Source of the DNA: Isoetes taiwanensis
Taxonomy: Eukaryota; Streptophyta; Lycopodiopsida; Isoetales; Isoetaceae
NCBI GenBank assembly: GCA_021234155.1
Contig: JAJEKV010000003.1
Location: 19,516,386-19,580,385, forward strand
DNA length: 64,000 nt
Direction of reading: 5' to 3'
Below the pieces are notes generated by a model. That model ran no database searches and was not told the DNA's origin. It was given only the letters and a program-made list of their open reading frames with translations. This document shows, piece by piece, positions 1 through 8,887 of the stretch; within the stretch, counting starts at the first letter, position 1, and each line of letters opens with the position of its first letter. The position numbers were made by a program, and so were the translations under genes.

Positions 1-1592
1 CAAGAAGGCTAGCTGCATCTCTTCAGTCTCTGCAAATTCAGGATGGGTTTGTTGTTTCAGATCCAACTGAGCTTAGAAGCTTTTTGCACAACCACTTTTC
101 TGCTTTCTTCTCTGCTCGGCGTCTTCCCTTTTAGTCATTTCAAGAGGCTTTGCTCGGTAAAATTCATCCTATAGTCACCAATGAACAAGGGCCGCTTTAG
201 AGGCTGAGATCGCCCAGAATAATTTAGCTGAAGCCACATTTTCTCTCAAGAGGGGCAAGTGTTCGGGTCTTGATGGCATTCCGGTGGAATTTTTCCAGGA
301 GTATTGGGGTTGGCTCAGTGCAGATGTGTATGATGCTTTCTGAATTTTAAAAGACAGAGGCACCTGGACAAAACCCTCAATTCTAGTTGTATCTCCCTTA
401 TTCCAAAATGTAAGGATCCCTCTTCCATTTCAGATTGGCGCCCCATTACCTTGTTGTCCTCAGTGTACAAGATCTTTGCTAAAGCTTTTGCTCAGAAGCT
501 TTGTGGCATGCTTACTGAGTCCATCTCTTCCACATAGTCAGGTTTTTTGCCTCGCCGGTGTATCTTGAATAATTTGGCAGCAGCATATGAGGGTCTCTAT
601 TGGGCTAGGATGCATGGTTATCCCATTGTATACTTGAAGCTGGACTTTGCAAAAGCATATGACAGTGTTGACTGGAGTTTCTTGGAGCAGTGCCTCTTAC
701 GTCTTGGTTTTTGTGCCCAGTTTGCAACAGACATTACGAAACTTCATTATTCTGCTCATTCTTCAGTTCTTTTTCAAGGGGAACCATCGACATTGTTTCA
801 GGTGGGACGTGGCATTCGCCAGGGCTATCCTTTGGCACCGCTGCTTTTTACAATTGTGACAGAGATTCTTTCTCAGGTATTCTCTCTTGCAGTACAGGAA
901 GGCATCTTGCATGGTTTTCCCATGGATAATGGTTCATAGGAAATTTGTAATCAGTATGTAGATGACAACTTTCTTGTTCTAAATGGCTGATAAGCAGAAT
1001 TTGCAGAATGCCATTTCCTTGTTGGACATTTTCTCTTTAGCTTCTGGTATCTTTGTGGGATGGCAAAAGTGTACTGCTTTATGGGCCCTAGACTCTCCAG
1101 TGCCGTCTTTTTGCATTTCCATGGAAGGTTCTTCCTCATGGGAAGGCATGCTTCTGGGCATTTCAGTTGGTATACACCTCACATCTGGAGACGCGTGGGA
1201 TGTTATCAGTAAGGGGTTGGAAAGGCATTTGTTCTGGTGGTCCACGGCTAAATTATCCATGGCTGGTCGCGTAACTGTGGCAAAGTCAGTTCTGAGTAGT
1301 ACACATATCTATATGGCATCCATCTTCGGCACCCATGAACAAAGATGCGACTCATTGTTACCGTCTTTGTCGGGGGATGGGGGATGATTCACTTTCTTCT
1401 CCAGAGCAAGGTGCTGATTTCTAAGTTCATATGGCGGATTCTAAATAATGATGATAATTTCCCAGGGCTGTGTCTTATTCACCAGTCTTTACAGATGTGC
1501 ATTTCCTTTGGCTCTCCATCCATAAAGCCACTCCTCCCATGGGCATTATTCTATCCACTTTCTCCATATCCTAATGCCTCTCTTTTCCTCAC
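1..1592 (+). mobile_element. L1-type LINE retrotransposon, reverse-transcriptase segment (decayed)
   Basis: The element copies its own RNA into DNA at a nicked target site. This part encodes the reverse transcriptase. Read across several frames, it shows the RT blocks in order: ISLIPKCKDPSSISDWRPI (about 391-447), SGFLPRRCILNN (540-575), the motif-A aspartate block LDFAKAYDSVDWSFL (640-684), the motif-B block GRGIRQGYPLAPLLF (808-852), and the catalytic QYVDDNF (about 952-972). The longest open piece is 130 codons at 547-939 and has no ATG. Stops and frameshifts at about 135, 200, 340, 536 and 940 show that it is dead. The 5' end, including the endonuclease, lies before base 1. The 3' side is broken by a foldback element at 1593 and resumes at 2140 and 8888. 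YVDD rather than the more usual YADD/FADD at motif C is unremarkable in a decayed copy. Confidence 0.9.
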
Positions 1593-2139
1593 ATTAGGGT
1601 TTTTTTTTAGATTAAAAAAGGGCCTTCAAAACATGCCAACTAAGCCAAATGAAGATAAATGAACTACCAATCAGAAATAGAGTCGGCCCGGGTCGGTCGG
1701 GCCATTTATAACTAACTCCTTTGGATCACATTTTCTAGCATAACTGTTGATAGAAAAGTCCAAATGAGCTCTCGATTAGTGCAATAGATAGATCTCGTTG
1801 AGATCTTTCCAATCTTATATGCTTTGCACATATTTTAACCACTTATGATTGTCAAAACTCCAAAAAAATATGGTTTTTACAATTTTTTACTATCTTACAG
1901 GGCTAAAAGATATGTAAACCACCCAAGGTTGGAAAGGTCTCAATGAGATCTATCTATTGCACTAAACAAAAGCTCATTTGGACTTTTCTATCAACACTTA
2001 TGCTAGAAAATGTGATCCCCTGAGTTAGTTATAAGCTATTTCTTGGCCCTGATTCCGATTCTGTTTTCTGATTGGTAGTTCATATAGCTTAGTCAACAGT
2101 TCTTAGAAGGCCCTTTTATGATCTCAAAAAATCCCTAAT
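1593..2139. mobile_element. 547-bp foldback MITE inserted in the LINE
   Basis: The two ends are inverted copies of each other: ATTAGGG..TTTTT..AAAAGGGCCTT on the left and the complementary sequence ending CCCTAAT on the right. The symmetry continues inward: GAACTACCAATCAGA at 1659-1673 pairs with TCTGATTGGTAGTTC near 2077-2091, GGATCACATTTTCTAGCAT near 1724 pairs with its complement near 2000, and AGATCTATCTATTGCAC near 1930 pairs with its complement near 1780. The whole element can fold into one long hairpin. There is no coding capacity. A TA dinucleotide lies at both edges (1595-1596 and 2136-2137), which could be a TA target duplication, but the true edge is uncertain by a few bases. LINE coding sequence resumes directly after it, so it is a clean insertion. 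Confidence 0.85.
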
Positions 2140-2496
2140 AATGGGTTGCTAGCTGCTTGGGAGACTGTGCGCACTTTTTTTCAGTTCCATCTGATGGCCC
2201 ACATATCCCTGACCCGATTCTTTGGTGGATCCCTTTGGGTGACGGCCAGGCGGATTGTCCCCTGGTCTCTTCTGTCCATCCATTGGCTTGGCGTCGATGG
2301 CGGCGGCGATGGATGTGCTCCGCGATATCGCATGGTATAATGAGACAAGATTGTTGACATGGAATGATTTCAGATTGAAGTTCCTCCTCCTTCGTTGGGA
2401 CCGTAATTTGGGAAAAAGTAGTCGTTACTCTTCCTCCACATCTACAAGGCGTGGCTAGTGTTGATATTTGGGGTTCTTGGCATCACCTTGCAGCGG
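2140..2496 (+). mobile_element. LINE, middle segment after the MITE
   Basis: Translation resumes as LINE-like protein after the MITE, in shifting frames. It reads LLAAWETVRTFFQF, then PSDGPHIPDPILWWIPLGDG (about 2188-2247), SVHPLAWRRWRRRW, TWNDFRLKFLLLRWDRNLG (about 2359-2415) and finally GVASVDIWGSWHHLAA (about 2447-2494). It lies between the RT core and the zinc-finger tail of the same element. It ends abruptly at an insertion boundary near 2496. The continuing frame (VQWKML..) is found at 8891. The assignment to the same LINE rests on orientation and on the reading join across the insert. Confidence 0.65.
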
Positions 2497-2900
2497 TGAG
2501 TCCCATGCCCGGATGCCACAAAGGCTGCCACAAATGCTCATGGATCAACAAAAGAAGGTGGGAAGAAACTCCAAGAACAAGAACAAAGCAAAGAATGAAC
2601 AAAACTGAATCATATTGATTCTCCAAAGGAGGTGCTCAAAAAGCGAGCAAAACCTAAACAATGAGAGGAAATGCTCTCTCTAAATAGTAGAGCAAAACCC
2701 TAACCCTAAGCGATATCTCACCTACCCACGGATCTAGGCTAAATCGGGCCATAGATTGTGGGATCCAATATGACAAATACATGTGGCCTATGCCACCTAC
2801 CACATATGTGGGCTAAATGGGCCCTAGATCAAGTGGTCCAATGTGATAAACACATGTGGCATATGCCACTCATACATATGTTTAGCCCAAAGGGCTAACA
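2497..2900 (-). repeat. Long terminal repeat (404 bp), minus orientation, unpaired
   Basis: On the minus strand the segment starts TGTTAGCCC and ends GGGACTCA, the TG..CA ends expected of an LTR. Directly upstream of it on the minus strand (2901-2914) is the purine tract GGTTTGGTGGGGAG, which fits a polypurine tract priming plus-strand synthesis. It is therefore the 3' LTR of an element whose body runs toward higher coordinates. A TATTTAGAG stretch near 2676 could be its TATA box. I found no matching 5' LTR in the window, so the element is truncated or rearranged. A 5-bp target duplication could not be confirmed (the left flank is AGCGG). Confidence 0.55.
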
Positions 2901-2914
2901 CTCCCCACCAAACC
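2901..2914 (-). promoter_or_regulatory. Polypurine tract of the minus-strand LTR element
   Basis: The minus strand reads GGTTTGGTGGGGAG immediately before the TGTTAG start of the LTR. This is the position and composition of a retrotransposon plus-strand primer site. Confidence 0.5.
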
Positions 2915-3625
2915 AAACTATGAAGAACCTTTATAACATCGGGTTAAACATGTACAACAATGTCCAAAGTGAGGGGAGATACTTGATAATGTGTAGAAAA
3001 TTCTTGACCCAAAATGCCAATATCGATGAAGTACAAAAGTCATGAAAAGAGGCTGTCACCACTTCTCTTGAGCTTGCCACGAGCTCCTTTAAATCCATGA
3101 AAGTCAAATCTAAGGTTGAGAAAGAACATCACCACTTCTCATAGAGCTTGCCACTAGCTCGAATACATACGCCAATCAAAGTGTCTTCTTTGAACAAAAA
3201 TGTGGAAACAAAAGTTGTTGAAGGCGAGGAAGGCCCTAAGTCATCTTCACGCCATGTGTTGAACTTGAAAGAGTGTGAGCAGATAGTTGAACTTGAAGGA
3301 GTTGAAATTGAAGGGCGGAAGGCCATAAGTCATCTTCCATGATTGGTTGAACTTGAAAAGAGGCTGTACGCCATATATTATGGGCTGGCCAAGATGGATT
3401 GAAAAAGGTTGTCTTTAAGCATGCATTTGGGTCGATGAGGTAAGCTTGATTGTTGACCTAAGATTGCTGAAAAAAGGCCTACACCAAAGGGTTTGTGTGA
3501 GGGTTTGTTGGTACAAAGGGTGCATAGAAGATCTCCAAGAATGCGACAAAAGATGAGGCGTCCCCCAAAATGTGCCAAAAATATGCTCAAGATGCTTCTT
3601 GCATCAAAAGTTGATCGAAAGATGT
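2915..3625. other. Non-coding internal part of the decayed LTR element
   Basis: This stretch adjoins the LTR and polypurine tract and probably belongs to the same element. I see no gag or pol motif in any frame. Two similar blocks (about 3057-3080 and 3130-3155) each carry CACCACTTCTC followed by GAGCTTGCCAC and GAGCT(C). The largest open frames are about 65-110 codons and are not protein-like. Confidence 0.35.
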
Positions 3626-4225
3626 GCTTGAAATCACGCCTTGAGGGGCCGTGACAGATTGTTGAACTCACGCCTTTGGGCCGTGATGTTTGAAGGCATA
3701 GTTGCATGAAATTTTACCTCCAAAGGCATAATGGTAGGAATAGATATTCTGATATGTGAAAAAATGGCGTCAACATTAGAGGGGGTGAAAAACACCAAAA
3801 ATGTGGGCCATGTGGAATATTCAAGTGTCGAATTCTCTCTAGGAAAGAAAATCATAAAGGATGTCGTTAAAAAAGAGCATGACAATGAATGTGTTGACAT
3901 GAGAGAAATGTGCCACGCCAGGGGATGGGCCGTGGGGTTTGATGTCGTGAGGGCCGTGAGGTATCTGATGTTGAGGCCACGCCGTGGGGGCCGTGGTTCA
4001 TGCAGAGGCCACGCCCGTGAGGTCTTTGATGTTGAGGCCACGCTGTGGGGGCCGTGGTTCACGCTGTGAAGATATGGCAGACTCAAAGCCACGCCGTGAT
4101 GGCCGTGGGCTTCTACAAAGGTTTTGCAGATGCACGCCCAGTAAGGTTTTGCAGACTTGAAGCCACGCCGTGATGGCCGTGGGCTGGTTGGTCGTGGAAG
4201 GTCGATCATTTGAGAAGCCACGCCG
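3626..4225. repeat. Cluster of GCCACGCC..GGCCGTGG hairpin words
   Basis: At least seven variants of a short imperfect palindrome occur in 600 bp: near 3637, 3665, 3917, 3974, 4008, 4037, 4090 and 4163. The best copies read GCCACGCCGTGATGGCCGTGG (two near-identical copies at about 4088 and 4162). In each, CCACG can pair with CGTGG across a short loop. The words between copies (TTTGATGTTGAGG, GGTTTTGCAGA) are also partly repeated, so the cluster arose partly by tandem duplication. A 195-codon open frame on the minus strand (3634-4221) runs through it. It is low in stops because of the GC-rich repeats, and I do not regard it as a gene. Confidence 0.7.
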
Positions 4226-5264
4226 GGATGGGCGTTGGGGCTCTGATGCTCCTTTGCTTTTTCTGGGCTGTAGAGGTCTCGCCTTGCTTGTTCCTCGCTC
4301 TTTTGCTTGTCTTTTGTGATCCTGTGAAATTACAGCACATGGGTTAATTTTTTAATGCTAAAATATATGCTAAGTCGAAACATATGCAACAAAAAGCAGC
4401 GGCTTGGCGCGACAGAAAAGAATAAAGAGCAAGTTCATTTACTTAATTGGACCTAACAAAAGCAGCGGCTTGTACGATTTGAAAAAGAATCTGAGGCAGG
4501 GTTCATTTACTTAAAATGTTGGGGACATAACTAACTATAAAAAATACAACTTAAATTGTCGAATCTTCATCTACAAATATAGAAACTAATGTAATGCCTT
4601 ATTCAAGCTACGGCTTTGACACAAATAACTATAAACACCACAACTTAAAGAGTTGAATCTTCATCGAGAAGGACGAAATAACTATAAAAACACAAGTACC
4701 CTCTTTTGAAAACTGTTTAGCCACACATTAAGCATTTATTTGCATACATTTTTGGGACATATGAACTCAAATATTAGAGGACACATGCTACTTATCGGAG
4801 AATTACTCTATTATTACAGAAAAACATCCTAAAAACATAACAAAAAAAGGGCCACGAAATCAATTACAAAACAAAAAGATCAATTACGAGGGCTTGTTGG
4901 ATTTGTGCTTTACGCTTGTTCGTGACCTCAGGTGGCTTGGGATTTGTGCTTTGGGCTGCGCCCACCTCTACGTGCCTCTCGCGGCCAGATCCTCTAGACG
5001 CCATAGAACTGCAAGTGCAGATAATATGAGACTGGGGTTTTGGTTTAAACATATGTATATGTTCATAATCTAGGCCATCAGATTTACAACCGTAAATTCA
5101 AATTCGCGTCCTTTTAAATTTATACTGCCTTAATTAACCGCCCATCCCGCTCATTTACAAATTTAAATTGTGTTTTTCTTTTTTAGTGCAATTTCAAGAT
5201 ACCAATTAATTATTAATTTCAAAGAAAGCATATGTGGCAATCTACTACCACCCTAATCGGCCAC
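4226..5264. other. Gene-free, AT-rich stretch
   Basis: No coding region recognised. A phrase containing AAAGCAGCGGCTTG and then GTTCATTTACTTAA occurs twice (about 4394-4446 and 4459-4515), and a CACAACTTAAA phrase recurs nearby. This suggests decayed tandem duplication. Confidence 0.4.
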
Positions 5265-5390
5265 CTACTATCGGGCGCCCAAGATCATTCCTACTATCGA
5301 GGCCCAAGAACAATCGACTATCGAGGCCCAAGATCCGTCTACAAGCGCCTTCAATCCCATTCGATCGAGCCGCCTTCAATCCCATTCGAT
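5265..5390. repeat. Short tandem repeats (about 25 and 26 bp)
   Basis: First, three imperfect copies of an ACTATCG(A/G)GGCCCAAGA unit lie between 5265 and 5335. Then a GCCTTCAATCCCATTCGAT unit is present twice, at 5346-5364 and 5372-5390 (26-bp period). A weak open frame (5234-5530) runs through but is not protein-like. Confidence 0.65.
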
Positions 5391-5599
5391 GTCTGCTGAA
5401 CTATGGTGAGTGTGATTCCATTCGAATGCATTCTCTTGTTCTCTATTTTTCGTCCTCTATTTTTCCAATGCATTACGGTTCTTTATCGATTAATGGGAGA
5501 AAGAATGCTATCTTTTATGAGAAAACTTGAAGCGCCGAGTAGGATTGTGTAAAATCGAAGATCTGAATCAAGTTCTATGTGTCATGGTGTTCCTCTTGG

Positions 5600-5740
5600 A
5601 AGCTTGAGTTTACGTAAAATTTCCATTATAAGCGCAATTATGAAGATGAGGCTCTTCAAGAAGACATCCCGGTGAAATCTGAGTTGGTGAAAGCGTGGGC
5701 ACATTTGTAGCATGGCCAAAAGAAGCGTCGAAAAAGGTAT
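5600..5740 (-). pseudogene. Short protein-like fragment with a TNVPTLSPT motif (copy A)
   Basis: The minus strand encodes TNVPTLSPT, preceded by FGHA and followed by a short proline-containing stretch. The same nucleotide block occurs on the + strand at about 26610-26695. Over about 65 bases the two agree closely, so this is a dispersed exon-sized repeat or a duplicated gene fragment. The P-x-LSPT core resembles the start of the lipoyl domain of dihydrolipoamide acyltransferases (E2 subunits, M-P-x-LSPTM). The similarity stops after about 20 residues, and no lysine-bearing DKA motif follows. The E2 link is therefore a guess and the mutual homology is the firm observation. Confidence 0.35.
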
Positions 5741-6235
5741 GTATATTTGGATATTCAAAAAAAATGAATATATCATAACATCTGCGTGATGTTGTGAATT
5801 TTGTATTCTTTGATGTTCTTTGCTTGATCATATCAACCCCATGAAACTACACATTAATGAAAATATGTAGTTTCTTGGGGTTAATCATCTTTAATTTGGA
5901 GGGCATCAAAGGATTCAATATTTTCGACATTGCATATAAAAAACATAATAAACTAATGACATAAAAGTATAGTGCAAAATTGTGCGGCGAGTTTGTATTC
6001 ATATTCAAAAAGTATATGTACATTTCTTCTTACGCAAAAATCGCCCGGTAGCGAATTCTTTCTATCTCTACGGTATGTCACATAGGCCCACTTCGCCGGC
6101 CCAATACCGTAAAAGTCCCCACGAACCACTCACGATATGGCCGGGATCCTCATCTTCCATCACGAATGTCAGTCTCAAACGAGAGTGTTGTATTGATCCT
6201 TGCTATAAATCAAATCCTCGTACTTATTTGTTGGC
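5741..6235. other. Gene-free stretch
   Basis: AT-rich with no recognisable coding or structural feature. The sequence around 5835-5885 repeats ATGAAACTACACATTAATG and an inverted ..ATGTAGTTTC, giving a weak hairpin of about 10 bp arms. Confidence 0.3.
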
Positions 6236-6480
6236 ATGAGCCTTACTAAGAGCATGAGGAGCCGCATATGTCCAGAGATGCAATGGAAGTGTTCCATGGC
6301 CCCTGATACAGACTGTCTAATGGATTCTCCAACTCTCTTTGAACATTTTGAACAACACAATCAAGTAATATCTTGTACAGGGTCCAGCGTTGATGGTCGT
6401 CCAGGGGAAGTGTATTTGAACTAGAACCAGCCAGTGTATTTGAACTAGGAGCAGCCAGTGTATAAGGAAAATCCATGGCA
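6236..6480 (-). pseudogene. Small degenerate coding fragment with a duplicated SSSNTLAG peptide
   Basis: The minus-strand frame of 76 codons (6476-6246) reads as plausible protein. It includes APSSNTLAGSSSNTLP, a duplicated 8-residue peptide produced by a 24-bp direct repeat at 6413-6460, and then DHQRWTLYKILLDCVVQNVQ. I do not recognise the family. There is no convincing start, and a second minus-strand frame overlaps it with one-base offset, suggesting a frameshift. It may equally be a chance frame in repeat DNA. Confidence 0.25.
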
Positions 6481-6732
6481 CTAGAACGAGAGAAATTAAG
6501 TAATTAGCAAATGATATATTACTCTCCCCATAAAACGATTCTGAACATACATAATTCAAAAAGCAGCGCCCGCGTTTTTTGCTTTTTTCGCGGATCTATT
6601 TCACCGCCTTTTTGGCGATTTGTATAGAACCGTATGAAATAGAAAAGCCAAACTAAAAACGCGCCTGGCGCGCTTTGATTAACCTAGTGGAAAATTGGAA
6701 CCCAAAATCGCCATTCTAACATATTATTCTAC

Positions 6733-6819
6733 CAGAATGCAGAATGCAGAATGCAGAATGCAGAATTTAAAATATGAAGCCAGTGAATATAAAGGCAGTA
6801 GAATAGAATAGAATAGAAT
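6733..6819. repeat. Microsatellites (CAGAATG)n and (AGAAT)n
   Basis: About five copies of the heptamer CAGAATG lie at 6733-6767, and four copies of the pentamer AGAAT at 6800-6819. The shared AGAAT core suggests a common origin. Confidence 0.85.
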
Positions 6820-6951
6820 GAAGGCAGATAGAGCAGATATATAATAATAATACTCCTTGTTTAGTTCATTATTTAGTTCATTGTTTTAGTTAATTATTTA
6901 GAAGCGATATAGGAAGAGATAGTGAAATAGAATAAAAAGCGAGATACAACA

Positions 6952-7165
6952 AAATCATATAAGCAAGATCATAGAAGCAGATAGATCATAGAGCAAGATC
7001 ATATAGGCAAGATCATAGAGGAAGATCATAGAGCAAGATCATATAAACAATAGATCATAGAGCAAGATCATAGAGCGGATAGATCATAGAGCAAGATCAT
7101 ATAGGCAAGATCATAGACGAAGATCATAGAGCAAGATCATATAAACAATAGAACATGATTATAAG
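6952..7165. repeat. GATCATA minisatellite with a 98-bp higher-order period
   Basis: The array is built from AAGATCATA(G/T)A(G/A) words. A compound unit beginning ATAGATCATAGAGCAAG starts at 6981 and again at 7079, giving a 98-bp higher-order repeat with near-identical copies. The region has no coding potential. Confidence 0.85.
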
Positions 7166-8035
7166 CAATAGATCTGTATATGAAGGTGCTAGGGCGGTTT
7201 AGGTAAGTAAAAACGAGAAAGGTTTTAGGTGATGCATAAAAGTCTAAGGCAGAAAAAAGCACTCCCCTTGATTAACCACGAAGCTCATATACTACTTTAA
7301 GTAAAAGAGCGGGAAATACTAACCTATTTGTGTTATTACATGCGAGATATTTGAGCCTTTGCCTTTGAGCCGAAACCAAAATTCGAAAACAAAAGTTGAT
7401 TTGAGCCGAGAATAGCAGATGCTTTGAGCCGAGAACAAAAAAAAAACTAGAAAACTTTGTTATTCCAAGCCGAAGCCAAAAAACCAGAGAGATTGTAGAG
7501 AGCTAAAACCTTTAGCAGATGGCTTTAGAAACCTTTGAGCCGAAAACTCAAAAGCGTAAAATGATAAAAAGATAAAAAGCTCAAAGCGCTTAAAAACAGA
7601 TAAAAAGCTCGAAGCTCGAAAGCAGATAAAAAGCTCGGCGACAGATTTTAGAAAGATAGATTGACGATTCCTTAGGTCATGCATGAGGATAGATTGATGC
7701 CGAAGCGGATAGAAGCCCAGCCGGGAAGATAGATTGAAGGTAGATTGATGATCACAGGAAAGCAGATAGAAGCCGAAAGCCGAAAGCGAGAAAGATCAAG
7801 CGAAATTGGAGGCGCTGGAATGCGGTGGGTAAGCGCGGTAATGTCCGAAAGTGTGAGAGAGCGGAAGAGATTGATGCTTCGATGGAAGAGGTTCCGAGGC
7901 GGCCGTGAGATTGATGCTCTAATGGAAGGGATTCCGAGAGCTGCCCCGCAGCGGGGCCGCGTATGTGGGGAGACCGGTAATCGCGGAAGGGCCGTGGGAC
8001 TCGATGACGAAAACAGATTGTGGTGAGGTCTTGGG
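7166..8035. other. Purine-rich, locally repetitive stretch
   Basis: The word TTTGAGCCGA(A/G)AAC recurs near 7362, 7401, 7425 and 7530. AGATAGATTGA and GAAGCCGAAAG words recur between 7655 and 7800. A 93-codon + frame (7745-8026), rich in R, E and K, is a product of this composition and not a credible gene. No other feature seen. Confidence 0.45.
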
Positions 8036-8120
8036 GAGGAGAGTGCCCACGTCGTGTGAGGCCGTGGCGCCTAGAAAGTCATTTGTTGGTCCACATGCGT
8101 GAGGGGCCGTGGAGATATGC
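8036..8120. repeat. Second, small cluster of the GGCCGTGG word
   Basis: GTCGTGTGAGGCCGTGGCG (about 8050) and GCGTGAGGGGCCGTGGAGA (about 8097) match the words clustered at 3626-4225, including CGTGAGGGGCCGTG. A weaker match lies at 7980-8000. This ties the two flanks of the 6.4-kb insert to one repeat family. Confidence 0.5.
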
Positions 8121-8887
8121 ATAGCTAGTACTCTTGATTTCAACGGATCTGGAGGTGAGAGTAAGATTGTCACGAAAAAAAAGGATAGAGCATTTCTTGG
8201 CCACCAAAGACTTTGCGAGAGTGAGGGTGCATCGCTTTATTCGCCGCTAGGCCTATGCAGCTCAAAGATGGCTTCAATATTTTGCTTGGCAATGTACAAA
8301 TCAAGCCCGGTCTGTCTCATACAGTCACGAATGTTGCCGCCAATTCTTCATAGCGGGTAATTTGCTTAGCGAAAATATTGAGAATGAGCTTTGGTGAAGA
8401 ATACATGGCTTCGAGCTTAATAAGCGCCACAAGCCGTTGGGCAAAAATTGCGCCCCAACCGTCGGACCTCTGTCTTTGGGAAGAAGATGTCGCGAGCCGT
8501 TGGGCCTCTGTCGCGAGAAGATCATGGCGGGAGAAGATCTTCTTGGCGAGAAGAGCAAGAACATGGCAGAAGAACCATTTGCAGCAGCATTGGTCGATTT
8601 TTGGGCCCTGCTATTTGTTGAAGGCCCGAATGTGTTGATGATGCTACTAATAGTCGGATGCAGTGGAAAAGTTGAAGCAATAGACAGATGTGAACAGCTC
8701 GTTACCAGGTAAAGCACAGGAAAGATGATGTTTGCGGACCACAGCAATGTTCGGCTCGCAAATTCGATGCAGGAAACTGATAATCCCAGAATAGTGGGTG
8801 CTACTGACTCTCTTAAAAATTTGAACATGCACTCTTCTGCAGCAACAGACGTACATGATTCCAAATATTCCTTGTGTTTTTTTGTTG
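8121..8887. other. End of the 6.4-kb insert, overlapping weak open frames
   Basis: Several frames are open at once. On the minus strand, 8864-8325 is open for 179 codons. On the + strand, 8437-8712 (91 codons) contains MAEEPFAAALVDFW, and 8725-8928 is also open. The minus frame is serine/leucine-rich, the composition expected opposite an acidic or basic coding strand. The + frame is therefore the better candidate if anything was coding. I recognise neither. The segment ends in a pyrimidine-rich run and GACGCAG at 8893, where LINE sequence resumes. Confidence 0.3.

Noticed and set aside
2690-2712. Telomere-like AACCCTAACCCTAA
   Set aside because: Only two CCCTAA units inside an LTR, not an interstitial telomere array.
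3634-4221. 195-codon minus-strand open frame
   Set aside because: It runs through the GC-rich hairpin repeat cluster, where stops are rare. Proline, histidine and threonine runs follow the repeat words, not a protein pattern.
4228-4248. GCTCTGATGC as a tRNA-Met primer-binding site (minus strand) for the LTR element
   Set aside because: It matches only the first 8 of 12 expected bases, and no LTR follows it.
5600-5740. Calling the LSPT fragments a pyruvate dehydrogenase E2 gene
   Set aside because: Only about ten residues fit and the lipoyl-lysine region is missing. Kept as an unnamed fragment pair.
8325-8864. 179-codon minus-strand open frame
   Set aside because: Serine/leucine-rich, typical of an antisense shadow. 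The opposite strand gives more natural peptides. No motif found.
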